Shown: one piece after another, positions 40,657 to 50,145 of the stretch
Layout of the letters: each line of letters starts with the position of its first letter
Position numbering within the stretch: position 1 is the stretch's first letter
Assembly (NCBI GenBank): GCA_041398565.1
Contig: JAWKUN010000003.1
Span: 1,555,213 to 1,619,212, forward strand
Direction: 5' to 3'
Length of the DNA stretch: 64,000 nt
DNA from: DATGPD01 sp041398565
GTDB taxonomy: Bacteria; Planctomycetota; UBA1135; UBA2386
Position numbers and translations under genes: made by a program
The notes under the pieces: generated by a model
The model's input: only the letters and a program-made list of their open reading frames with translations
What the model was told of the DNA's origin: nothing
Database searches by the model: none

Positions 40657-41715
40657 CTACGAGGCGGGCGGTGCCGCGGGCGCTTGGCCGTCGTCTCGCT
40701 GCGAGACATCGGCTCCGGGCAGGATCAGCTCGAAGACGAGGCCGCCTGTCGCAGGCCGCCACGCACGCGCGCGGCCGCCGTGCGCCGTGACGATGTGGTG
40801 CACGCCGAACAGCTTGAGGCCGTGCGTCGTCCCGCGCAGCAGGCGGCTCAGGTAGTAGGGCTCGAACGTGCGCGGCAGCTGCCAGTCGGCGAGGCGCGAC
40901 GCCGCCAGGCGCAGGCGCACGATGGCGTGACCGTTCTCGTGGGCCAGTGCGAAAGACGGCGGCTGATCGTCGGGGGCCAGGTCGCGGCCGACCGCGCCGA
41001 GGTCGCGCAGCGCCGTCGTGAGCAGTTCGCGGTCGCCGGCCACCAGCGTCGGCGGGAAGGCGTTCCCCGGCATGAGGTCGCCCAGGACGGCGCCGAGGTC
41101 GACGCTCGACATTTGTCGTGGCAGTTCGGCGGCCCGCTGCAGGTGGCGGGTTCGTTCGAGGGTGGTCTGGATGCGGCGCAGGCTGCGGATCGCCACCTCG
41201 ACGCGCGCGCGCTTGGCGTCGTCCTGTGCCAACTCGTGCTCGAGCAGGCGTAGGTGCCCCAGTGCGCTCTGCAGCGGGTTGTTGACCTCGTCCGAGATGC
41301 CGAGGGTGAGGTTCAGTAGCGCCTGCGCGTCGCCTGGGGCGCCCTGGCCGGCGGCTGTGTCGACAGCTCGCTTCAGGTCCAACGTCTGCGGCGGCCAGGC
41401 GACGAGCGGGGCTCCCAGGCGGTGGGCGAGCTGCTTTCCGGCCGCGGGCGGCGCGGACGGGCAGGTGACGACGAGCGCTGCCTCGGGCAGCAGGCGGCCG
41501 AGCAGACGCAGGGCGCCGATCTCCTCGTCCGAGGGCGCGTCCAAGCCGACGACCACGATGCGGGGCTGGAAGCGGTGGATCGCGTCGCCTTCGTGTACGG
41601 CGTCACCGAACACGCACGTGCGTACCTCGGTCCACGGGCCGGCCAGGGCTCGCAGGAGCGGGTCGATCGGCGTGGCGCTCTGCCAGACGATGGCGATGCG
41701 GGCGGTCTTCGTCAT
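40657..41715 (-). CDS. Sensor-kinase-like protein lacking the phosphorylated His (pseudokinase)
   Basis: The 352-residue protein, ATG at 41715, has an N-terminal 110 residues with a receiver-like alternation (RIVVVGLDAPSDEEIGALRL, ALVVTCPSAP), no membrane segment, then a HisKA-like helix pair and a GHKL-like end. The H-box reads LGISDEVNNPLQSALGHLRL: all of the usual GIAHEINNPL is kept except that the His is Asp. The N-box Asn is not recognisable (LLTTALRDLGAV), and the G2 box is GTTHGLKL rather than GTGLGL. The end IVTAHGGRARAWRPATGG is kinase-like. It therefore probably cannot autophosphorylate and may act by binding. It precedes the sigma54 activator by 104 bp on the same strand. Confidence 0.75.
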   Translation of the reverse strand: MTKTARIAIVWQSATPIDPLLRALAGPWTEVRTCVFGDAVHEGDAIHRFQPRIVVVGLDAPSDEEIGALRLLGRLLPEAALVVTCPSAPPAAGKQLAHRLGAPLVAWPPQTLDLKRAVDTAAGQGAPGDAQALLNLTLGISDEVNNPLQSALGHLRLLEHELAQDDAKRARVEVAIRSLRRIQTTLERTRHLQRAAELPRQMSSVDLGAVLGDLMPGNAFPPTLVAGDRELLTTALRDLGAVGRDLAPDDQPPSFALAHENGHAIVRLRLAASRLADWQLPRTFEPYYLSRLLRGTTHGLKLFGVHHIVTAHGGRARAWRPATGGLVFELILPGADVSQRDDGQAPAAPPAS

Positions 41716-41889
41716 CCGCACTGCGCAGCCTAGCCCGGACGATTCGCGACCGCACACCGGGAAGCGCGCCACAAGTCGAGTCGCTGGGTCCTCGGCCGGG
41801 GTCGTCGGCGGCCGGGGGAGAGGGCCGTCTTGGCGCCGCGGGACGCCGCGCCGCAAGCGGGCCGGAGCGACGGTCGATAACAGGGGGAA

Positions 41890-42294
41890 GTGAGCGACGA
41901 CGCCCGAGATGCCGACGACACCGAGGCCCCCCCGGGCGCCGGCGACCCGGGCCACCACCGCCGGCCGCGGCTGCGGTCGTTCCAACCTCGGCCGACCCGC
42001 GCGGCGGACGGTGCGCACGCCGTGCCGTTGGTCCGAGAGTTCAAGGGCCCCACGGTCACCGGGCTCGTGGCGGCGTCGGCGGCGTCGATCAACCGGCTGC
42101 CGGGACGCGTGCGCACGGTGCTCGACGCGATCGAGCGCGACGACCTGGTCGAGGCCCACCGGCGCCTGGACGCGGTCGCGACGATCCTGCCCGGTCCGGG
42201 CTCGCAGCGCGGCACACGCCGGCTCTGGCCGTGGTTCGCGCTGGTGTGGCTCGGCGCCCTCGTCGCATCGGTGATCGCGCTGTGCGTGCCATGA
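41890..42294 (+). CDS. Small protein with C-terminal membrane segment
   Basis: A 134-residue frame starts at GTG with AGGGGGA 2 nt before. It has a charged, disordered Pro/Arg/Asp-rich N-terminal third, a short helical middle (VRTVLDAIERDDLVEAHRRL) and a C-terminal hydrophobic segment (WPWFALVWLGALVASVIAL), the layout of a tail-anchored protein. I do not recognise a family and the frame may be spurious, though its composition fits coding sequence. It is divergent from the pseudokinase gene. Confidence 0.45.
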   Translation: MSDDARDADDTEAPPGAGDPGHHRRPRLRSFQPRPTRAADGAHAVPLVREFKGPTVTGLVAASAASINRLPGRVRTVLDAIERDDLVEAHRRLDAVATILPGPGSQRGTRRLWPWFALVWLGALVASVIALCVP

Positions 42295-42511
42295 ACGGCG
42301 AGTACAGCGCTACCGCGCGCCGCTCTGCGCGACTTTCCGGCCGGTCGATTGGCGAGGGTTGCGCCGTCCCCTATGACTCGCGTCCCTTGGGTTCGCTCGT
42401 CCATCTTCTCGACGCCCTCGGTGCGGCCGCACACCGCCCACGGCGCCGTGCTGCGCAGGCAGCGACCGGCTGCAGGGTCTGCTGCCGACACGGGTCGCGC
42501 TCCAAGGCTCC

Positions 42512-43498
42512 GTGATGCCCGAGACCTCGACGATCGCGCCGGGCTCGGCGACGCCCCAAGTGTCGGTGGTGGTGCCGCTCTACAACGAGGTCGAGAACCT
42601 CGAGGCGCTCTACGACGCGCTCACCTGGGCACTCGGCACCTCGGACCGGCGCTACGAACTGGTCTTGGTCGACGACGGCAGCCACGACGGCACTCCCGAG
42701 TTGCTGCGCTCGATCGCCGGTCGTGACCCCCATGTGCGGGCGGTGCTCTTCGCCCGCAACCAGGGGCAGACCGCCGCGATGGCTGCCGGCTTCGCCCACG
42801 CCCGCGGTGAGCTGGTGGTGACCATGGACGGCGACCTACAGAACGACCCCGCCGACATCGGACGCTTGCTGGCCGAACTCGAGAAGGGCTTCGACATCGT
42901 TTGCGGCTGGCGGCGCTTCCGCAAGGATCGGTTCGCCACGCGCCTCCTGCCCAGCAAGGTGGCCAACAAGATCATCTCGTGGGTCACGGGCGTGGCGATC
43001 CACGACACCGGCTGCTCCCTCAAGGCCTACCGCAGCTGGGTGCCGCGCAGCCTGGAGCTGTACTCCGACATGCACCGCTTCATCGCCGCCCTGGCCGCCG
43101 GCGTCGGCGCGCGCGTCAGCGAGATTCCCGTGCGCCACCATCCGCGGCGGTTCGGCAAGTCGAAGTACGGGCTCGGCCGCATCTTCCGCGTGGTGGCCGA
43201 TCTGATCGTCATCAAGATGCTCATCCAGTTCGCGGCGCATCCGATCCGCTGGTTCGGGCTCTTGGCGCTGCCGCTCTTCTTGTTGACGCCGGTCCTCTTC
43301 GCGATCGGCGCGATCAAGCTGGCCGACGGCGGCATCGCGCTCGCCGACAGCATCGACTCGTCGTTCTCGATGGCGTCGGCCGTCACCGCGTTCATCGCGC
43401 TCAACGTCATCCTGCTCGGCTTCCTCGCCGAGCTGCAGCTCAAGGTCTCCGGCTTCTTCCGCCGGCGTATCGCCGTCACCGTCAAGGAGGCGCGGTGA
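42512..43498 (+). CDS. GT2 polyprenyl-phosphate glycosyltransferase (DPM1/ArnC-like)
   Basis: The 328-residue protein transfers a sugar from a nucleotide donor to a polyprenyl phosphate at the inner face of the membrane. The GT-A fold starts with VSVVVPLYNEVENLEALYDA, has LVLVDDGSHDGTPELL, the DXD-like VTMDGDLQNDPADI and HDTGCSLKAYR. Two C-terminal membrane helices (WFGLLALPLFLLTPVLFAIG; FIALNVILLGFLAELQLKV) are those of the ArnC/GtrB group. Start is GTG at 42512 or the adjacent ATG. The stop overlaps the next gene (GTGA). It resembles the N-terminal half of that gene, a probable duplication. Confidence 0.9.
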   Translation: MMPETSTIAPGSATPQVSVVVPLYNEVENLEALYDALTWALGTSDRRYELVLVDDGSHDGTPELLRSIAGRDPHVRAVLFARNQGQTAAMAAGFAHARGELVVTMDGDLQNDPADIGRLLAELEKGFDIVCGWRRFRKDRFATRLLPSKVANKIISWVTGVAIHDTGCSLKAYRSWVPRSLELYSDMHRFIAALAAGVGARVSEIPVRHHPRRFGKSKYGLGRIFRVVADLIVIKMLIQFAAHPIRWFGLLALPLFLLTPVLFAIGAIKLADGGIALADSIDSSFSMASAVTAFIALNVILLGFLAELQLKVSGFFRRRIAVTVKEAR

Positions 43499-45513
43499 CC
43501 GACGTCCACGTCTCGATCGTGATTCCGGTGACCAATCCGGAGATCGACGTCGGCATGCTGGTTCAGGCCTACAGCGCGCCCCTGCGTCGTGCCGGCTACG
43601 CCTACGAGTTCGTGTTCGTGCTCGACTCGGTGACGGGTCGACCGGAGCGCGAGCTCTTGGCGCTACAAGACGAGTTCCCGGTCACCGTCGTGCGCCTGCA
43701 GGGCGGCGGACTCGGCGAGTCGATCGCCCTGTCGGCCGGCGTCGACCGCGCCAAGGGCCGTCTGATCATCAACGCGCCGGCCTACCTGCAGAGCGAGCCC
43801 GAGGACGTGTTGAAGGTGATCACGGCGCTGGAGAGCGGCGCCGACTTCGTCGCGACCTGGCGGCATCCCCGCGTCGACCCCTGGTTCAACCGCCTGCAAT
43901 CGCGGCTGTTCAACTGGGTGCTGCGGGTGCTGATGGGCATCAAGTTCCACGATCTCAACAGCAACCTGCGCGGCATGCGGCGGCAGGTGCTCGACGACGT
44001 GGCGGTCTACGGCGAGCTGTACCGCTTCCTGCCCGTGCTGGCGCTGCGCCAGGGCTTCCGCGTCGTCGAAGTGACGATCCGCCACCGCGAAGAGCGCGGC
44101 CGGCGCGGCTTCTTCGGCTTCGGCGTCTACCTGCGCCGGATGCTCGACATCCTGGCGATCACGTTCCTCACGCGCTTCACCGAGAAGCCGCTGCGCTTCT
44201 TCGGCACCGTGGGGATCCTCTTGATCCTGGTCGGGCTGGCGCTGAGCGTCGAGCCGCTGGTGGGCAAGTTCTCGGGCGAAGCCGGGCTGTCCAACAAGCC
44301 GATCATCGTGCTCGCGGCCCTGTTGGTCGCCTTCGGCGTCCAGTTGATCGGCTTCGGTCTGGTCGGGGAGATCATCATCTTCACGCAGGCCCGCAACCTG
44401 CGCGACTTCAAGATCGACGAGGTGGTCGAGCACTCGTCGCCGGTGGTGCCGGCGGCCCAGGTCGCCGACAACCATGCAGAGCCGCGCGTGCGCGAGGTGG
44501 TCCCGGGCGAGGACGCGCGCTGGGACGCCTGGATCCGCGCGCATCCCGAGGGGTCCTTCTTCCATCTCAGCGGCTGGCGCAAGGTGGTGGAGGAGACGTT
44601 CCACCATCAGCCCCACTACCTGGTGGCCGAGCGCGGCCGCAAGTGGGAGGGGGTGTTCCCCATGTTCTTCACCAGGGGACCGTTCCTCGGCAGCAACCTC
44701 GTGAGCGTGCCCTACGCGGTCTACGGCGGGATCCTCAGCGAGAGCGATGCGGCGGCACGGTCGCTGCGCGACTACGCCGAGAGGTTGGGGCGCCGACTGC
44801 GCGCCGGCTACGTCGAGATGCGCCACGACGCGCAGCGCTTCGACGATCTGCCTACCTCCGACCTGTACGTCACCTTCCGCAAGCAGGTCGCCGGCAGCGG
44901 CGACGACATCCTGGCGACGATCCCCAAGCGCGCGCGAGCCGAGGTGCGGCGGGCGCGGGACAAGTTCGGCCTGTCGTTCGCCGAGTCGACCGATCTCGAC
45001 GAGTTCTACCACCTGTTCCAGGTGAACAAGCGCAAGCTCGGTTCGCCTCCGTTGCCGAAGCGCTGGTTCGCGGCACTGGTCGACGAGTTCGGTCGAGACG
45101 TCGTCTTGCACATCGTGCGACTGCCAGGCGGACCGAGCATCGCGGCGGTCATGAGCTTCCGCCTCGGGGAGACGTTGTTCGCCTACTACTCCGGCGCGCT
45201 GCACGAGCACTACAAGACGGGCGTCAACGACTTCATCTACTTCAAGATCATGGAGTGGTGCGCGCTGAACGGCGTGCGCACGTTCGACTTCGGCCGTAGC
45301 CGGCGCGACACCGGTCCGGCCAACTTCAAACGCAACATGGGCTTCGAGGCCGAGCCGTTGCACTACGAATACCTGCTGCTGGCGGACGGTGCCGCGTTGC
45401 CGCGCTTCCATCCCGGCAACCCGAGACTGAGCCTGCCGCGGCGCGTGTGGTCGGCGATGCCGGGCTTCATGACGACGCGCCTCGGCGGGCCGTTGTCGAA
45501 GTACCTGCCGTAG
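43495..45513 (+). CDS. Fusion of GT2 glycosyltransferase, two membrane helices and FemAB-like acyltransferase
   Basis: The GTG start has AAGGAGG 5 nt upstream and overlaps the preceding stop. Residues 1-230 are a GT2 domain (VSIVIPVTNPEIDVGMLVQA, VVRLQGGGLGESIALSAGVD, FHDLNSNLRGMRR); the canonical VDDGS acidic motif reads VLDSVTG, so the donor site is altered. Two membrane helices follow (about 240-260 and 275-300). Residues of about 335-672 are a FemAB/GNAT-like domain (SFFHLSGWRKVVEETFHHQP, KRARAEVRRARDKFGLSF, FAYYSGALHEHYKTGVNDFI, FDFGRSRRDTGPANFKRNMG), close to the XrtA/PEP-CTERM-associated FemAB group. The 672 residues join lipid-linked sugar transfer and acyl transfer in one polypeptide, probably for surface polysaccharide or peptide-modified glycan synthesis. 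Confidence 0.85.
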   Translation: MTDVHVSIVIPVTNPEIDVGMLVQAYSAPLRRAGYAYEFVFVLDSVTGRPERELLALQDEFPVTVVRLQGGGLGESIALSAGVDRAKGRLIINAPAYLQSEPEDVLKVITALESGADFVATWRHPRVDPWFNRLQSRLFNWVLRVLMGIKFHDLNSNLRGMRRQVLDDVAVYGELYRFLPVLALRQGFRVVEVTIRHREERGRRGFFGFGVYLRRMLDILAITFLTRFTEKPLRFFGTVGILLILVGLALSVEPLVGKFSGEAGLSNKPIIVLAALLVAFGVQLIGFGLVGEIIIFTQARNLRDFKIDEVVEHSSPVVPAAQVADNHAEPRVREVVPGEDARWDAWIRAHPEGSFFHLSGWRKVVEETFHHQPHYLVAERGRKWEGVFPMFFTRGPFLGSNLVSVPYAVYGGILSESDAAARSLRDYAERLGRRLRAGYVEMRHDAQRFDDLPTSDLYVTFRKQVAGSGDDILATIPKRARAEVRRARDKFGLSFAESTDLDEFYHLFQVNKRKLGSPPLPKRWFAALVDEFGRDVVLHIVRLPGGPSIAAVMSFRLGETLFAYYSGALHEHYKTGVNDFIYFKIMEWCALNGVRTFDFGRSRRDTGPANFKRNMGFEAEPLHYEYLLLADGAALPRFHPGNPRLSLPRRVWSAMPGFMTTRLGGPLSKYLP

Positions 45514-45601
45514 AGACCGGTTCGATCGCGGGGATCCCGACGTCGGGGGCAGTCGGCGCTGGCGAACCCTCGCGGTCGCCGCCCGTTCCGTCGCGTTCGC
45601 T

Positions 45602-45674
45602 CAGCGCTGCCGGCGGCCGCAACCCAAAGGGTTGATGTCGGCGCAGCGCCGACCAGAGGGGGCCGCCGGCGCTG
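45602..45674. repeat. Structured intergenic element, copy 1 (outer stem with two inner hairpins)
   Basis: CAGCG (45602-45606) plus CCGGCGGCC (45610-45618) pair with GGCCGCCGG (45661-45669) plus CGCTG (45670-45674), a 14-bp outer stem with a 3-nt bulge. It encloses AACCC-AAA-GGGTT (45621-45633) and GTCGGC-GCAGC-GCCGAC (45637-45653), so the element folds as a three-way junction. The first 60 nt recur at 63941-64000 with one mismatch. It lies between convergent genes ending at 45513 and 45802. I do not know a named family for it. Confidence 0.7.
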
Positions 45675-45801
45675 TTGTTGCTCGGAGCTTCCAGGGCTGC
45701 TCGGGCGTGGCCTGGTCAGCTCTGTGGCAACGGAACAACACGGCCGAATTCGCGCCCGCCGCGACGATTCGCAGCCCTTGCAGCTCAGGATGCAGGGGGC
45801 C

Positions 45802-47436
45802 CTACTCGAGCAGGTCGGCTGCCGCGGCGGGCAGCACCACCACCGGTCCCTGCAGGACCAGGCCTTTCTGGCGGTCGGCGGTCATGGCCGCCAACAGCAG
45901 GTCGTCGACCCGGAGGTCGACCGCCGCCTCGGGCACATCGAGCCAGGTGGGCATGGTCTCGGACCCCACCACCTCCACTTCGCCCGCCTCGATGCGCTGC
46001 ACCCGCAACACCCGGGGGCGCTGCGCGGTGGCAGCGGCCTGCGACAACGCCAGGCTCGCGCGCTGCAGGCGCTCGAGCGGCTCGACGATGGCGACTCGGC
46101 ACTCAGCCAACGTCGACGCCAGCTCGTACATCTGTGTCTCTTCGGCCCAGACGTAGAAGGCGGCAAGCGCTGCGAAGCGCGTGCGCACGGCGTCGCTGCG
46201 CTGGTCGGGCGCGGCCGTCAGATACGCGCGCAGGAGGAAGCTCACCAGTTCGCGCGCGGGGATCGCCTCCAAGTAGACGCCGGGAACCGGCAGCTGGGTC
46301 TGGTGCTCGACGAACTCGGCGAGGATCTGACCCGTCGCCGAATCCGCGTCCAGGGAGCGTTCCCACGAGAACTCCTGGACCAGCGCATCGAGGTCGCCGG
46401 CCAGCGCACCGGCGCCTTCGTCGGCAGGATCCTCGTCCTCGTCGCTTTCGTCGCCGAGCATGCCCTCGACGTCGGCGAACAGCTCCTCGATGTCCTCGTG
46501 CGCGGCCAGGCCTTGTTCGATGCGGTCGGCGATGGTGGCGCCGAGGCCGCGCGCATCGCGGTCGATCACCGTGCGGCGCGGAGCCTCCGCCTGCCGCGGC
46601 GCCGGCTCGCGGGAGCGCTCGAGCGCGCGCAGCCGATGCTCGTTCCACAGCTCGAGCATGGCGGTCCGCATCGCTTCGAGGTCGACGCTGGTGTCGAAGG
46701 CGAGCGCGTCGAGCACCGGTCCGATCACTTGGCCGGGTCCCGACGCCGCTGCCTCCAAGGCCTCGCTGATCGTCGCCGCCGAGTGTGCGCGGTCGCCCCC
46801 GGCCCGCAGCAGGGAGTCCAGGCGCGCCTCCAGGCGCTCGGGTGGCACGCGCCGCGCCTGGGTCGCCTGCAACTCGGCGGCGTTGCGGAACAACACCGCC
46901 TCGATCTCGGCCTGGGTCAGGCGTCGCCCGATGCCAGCGCGCTCGAGGTCGCGTTGCAGCGCGGCCGCGACCTGGGTGCCTTCGCGCAGGATGGCGGCGC
47001 TGGGCGAAGGCAGCACGGCGTCGGCTTCGCCCGGGTAGAGGCGCCCCACCACCAGGTCACCCACGTCGAGCGTCGCGTCCGTCTGCAGCTCGTGGGTCTC
47101 GTTCGAACCCACGTCGCGTACGCGGACATAGGGCGAGCACTGCTCGACGAGGAACAGGCTGCACACGCTGTCGCGGAGCGCCCGCCGGACAGCGTCGGGC
47201 ACGCCACCCAGCACATCGATGGGCCGTGCTCCCAGGTGTTCGCTCTCGCGCTCGAGCACGAACCACTCGCAGAAGCGGCCGCGGGCGAGCTCTTGGGCGG
47301 GACCCGGCGGCAGTTCGCTGCCGCCGAAGAACTCGCGTTGGGCGCGTAGGACCTCGCCGTGGAGGCCCGAATCGGTCGTCGCTTCGGCGACGAGGTCGAC
47401 GACGGTGCGAAGCAGGCGCTCAGGGCCGAGGTCCAT
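45802..47436 (-). CDS. Uncharacterised 544-residue soluble protein
   Basis: I do not recognise a family. ATG at 47436. The N-terminal part has a phrase RFCEWFVLERESEHLGARPI with FLVEQCSPYVRVRDVGSNET and LDVGDLVVGRLYPGEADAVL, a beta-rich region reminiscent of nucleic-acid-binding OB-like folds. The middle is long acidic helix (HEDIEELFADVEGMLGDESD followed by EDEDPADEGAGA). The C-terminal third is helical (FAALAAFYVWAEETQMYELA) and ends with a small domain (VEVVGSETMPTWLDVPEAAV). No signal peptide or membrane segment, hence cytosolic. Composition and codon use match the neighbours, so it is a resident gene. A regulatory or RNA-related role would be guesswork. Confidence 0.7.
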   Translation of the reverse strand: MDLGPERLLRTVVDLVAEATTDSGLHGEVLRAQREFFGGSELPPGPAQELARGRFCEWFVLERESEHLGARPIDVLGGVPDAVRRALRDSVCSLFLVEQCSPYVRVRDVGSNETHELQTDATLDVGDLVVGRLYPGEADAVLPSPSAAILREGTQVAAALQRDLERAGIGRRLTQAEIEAVLFRNAAELQATQARRVPPERLEARLDSLLRAGGDRAHSAATISEALEAAASGPGQVIGPVLDALAFDTSVDLEAMRTAMLELWNEHRLRALERSREPAPRQAEAPRRTVIDRDARGLGATIADRIEQGLAAHEDIEELFADVEGMLGDESDEDEDPADEGAGALAGDLDALVQEFSWERSLDADSATGQILAEFVEHQTQLPVPGVYLEAIPARELVSFLLRAYLTAAPDQRSDAVRTRFAALAAFYVWAEETQMYELASTLAECRVAIVEPLERLQRASLALSQAAATAQRPRVLRVQRIEAGEVEVVGSETMPTWLDVPEAAVDLRVDDLLLAAMTADRQKGLVLQGPVVVLPAAAADLLE

Positions 47437-47593
47437 GACGCCGGCAGGCTACGCCCCCCCGTCCGCAGTGCCAGCCCTTCTCGGCGGGTCGCCGCTGCCC
47501 CTAGGGCACGCTCGGACCGACGCGTGCGCGCCGCGGCCCCCACGCGGGGCTGGTGCGGCGAGACGCCTGGGCCGGCCCGAGGCAGCTGCCACG

Positions 47594-47621
47594 GTGACGG
47601 CGGCTCCCATTCGTGGATAAT
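47594..47621 (+). promoter_or_regulatory. Possible promoter for the CvpA-like gene
   Basis: GTGACG (47594-47599) and GATAAT (47616-47621) are 16 bp apart and lie 33 bp before the ATG at 47654. The GATAAT is one of few AT-rich hexamers here. Weak -35. Confidence 0.3.
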
Positions 47622-47653
47622 CCTGGCCGCCTGGCGCAAGCCACGCCACCGCG

Positions 47654-48268
47654 ATGCAAGACCTCGCTCGGCTCTGGAACGACCTGGTAGGCGACCTCGG
47701 TTGGGTCGACCTCTCGGCGCTGACGATCCTCGCCCTGTTCTTCCTGCTGGGCCTCGTCCGTGGTCTCGTCTGGCAGGTCGGTCGGGTCGTGGCGCTCCTG
47801 GGCGCCTACTTCGCGTCGGCGTGGTTCGCACCGGGGCTGGCTGCCTATGTCTTCGCCGGCACCGAGATCGCAGCAGTGCATGCGCACGTGGCGCACGTGC
47901 TGGTTTTCCTCGTCGCCTTCTTGCTCCTGTCGTGGGGCGCTCGCACCGTGCATGCGGCCGTGCGGCGCAGCGGACTGAGCGGTTTGGACCGACTCGGCGG
48001 CGGCTTGCTCGGGGTCGGCACCGGCAGCGCCGTCGTGCTCGGGCTGTTGTGCTTGCTGCTCATGTTCGGTCAACGGCTGACCGTCTTCGGCGACGTGCAG
48101 GCGTCGCACACCCTGCAGATCGGACGGGTGGCCGTGGACGTGCTGGGGACGTGGGTGCCGACGCCTGTGCAGGCGGTGTTCGAGGCGAAGCGCGCCGGCC
48201 CCGGTCCAACCCGACCGCTGTCGGTGGCCACGCCGGCGCTCGACCGCTGGCTCGAGACGGCGCGCTGA
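47654..48268 (+). CDS. CvpA-family membrane protein
   Basis: The 204-residue protein has four predicted membrane helices with the CvpA pattern: an N-terminal WVDLSALTILALFFLLGLVRGLV-type helix (quoted in part: TILALFFLLGLVRGLV), WQVGRVVALLGAYFASAWFA, then VAHVLVFLVAFLLLSWGAR and LDRLGGGLLGVGTGSAVVLG. The R-G-x-x-x-x-x-G-R and DR..G...G motifs are typical. CvpA proteins are linked to envelope homeostasis and colicin V production, exact role unknown. It lies before thiC with 108 bp between. Confidence 0.85.
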   Translation: MQDLARLWNDLVGDLGWVDLSALTILALFFLLGLVRGLVWQVGRVVALLGAYFASAWFAPGLAAYVFAGTEIAAVHAHVAHVLVFLVAFLLLSWGARTVHAAVRRSGLSGLDRLGGGLLGVGTGSAVVLGLLCLLLMFGQRLTVFGDVQASHTLQIGRVAVDVLGTWVPTPVQAVFEAKRAGPGPTRPLSVATPALDRWLETAR

Positions 48269-48376
48269 CGGCCGCGGCCAGCGCGATGCACGCTTGCGGC
48301 CGGCGGCGTCGTGGCCGACAGTGACGACTTCCCCGCGGCGACTTCCCCTCCGCGCCGGCCGGCCCAACGACCCGTC

Positions 48377-49996
<1,620 letters not shown>

Positions 49997-50073
49997 GCGC
50001 ACGGGCCCGCCCTGCCGGCAGCCGCAGCGGGCGATGGCCGACGCGAGGCCGGCGCCCATCGGACCAGCCGTTC

Positions 50074-50099
50074 AGCGCGTGGAGTCAGACTCCACCGCT
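50074..50099. repeat. Palindrome R3
   Basis: GTGGAGTC (50079-50086) pairs with GACTCCAC (50088-50095) around a single A, extended by AGCG/CGCT with a 1-nt bulge. The core is the same as in R2. It lies between the thiC stop (49996) and the start at 50146, so it may terminate thiC transcription. Confidence 0.65.
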
Positions 50100-50145
50100 C
50101 GACGCTGGCGCTGGGCGTGGCGATCGGCGACGGTGACGCGGCTGC

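Noticed and set aside
42295..42511. Small open frames between the tail-anchored protein and the GT2 gene
   Set aside because: Low-complexity Arg/Ala translations, no ribosome site, no hydrophobic pattern; treated as intergenic sequence.
43495..45513. Membership of a complete exosortase/PEP-CTERM locus
   Set aside because: Only the FemAB-like domain points that way; no XrtA, PEP-CTERM or EPS export genes are in the window.
48269..48376. TPP riboswitch upstream of thiC
   Set aside because: I searched by eye for the conserved CTGAGA and ACCTGA blocks and saw neither; only GC-rich sequence with weak stems.
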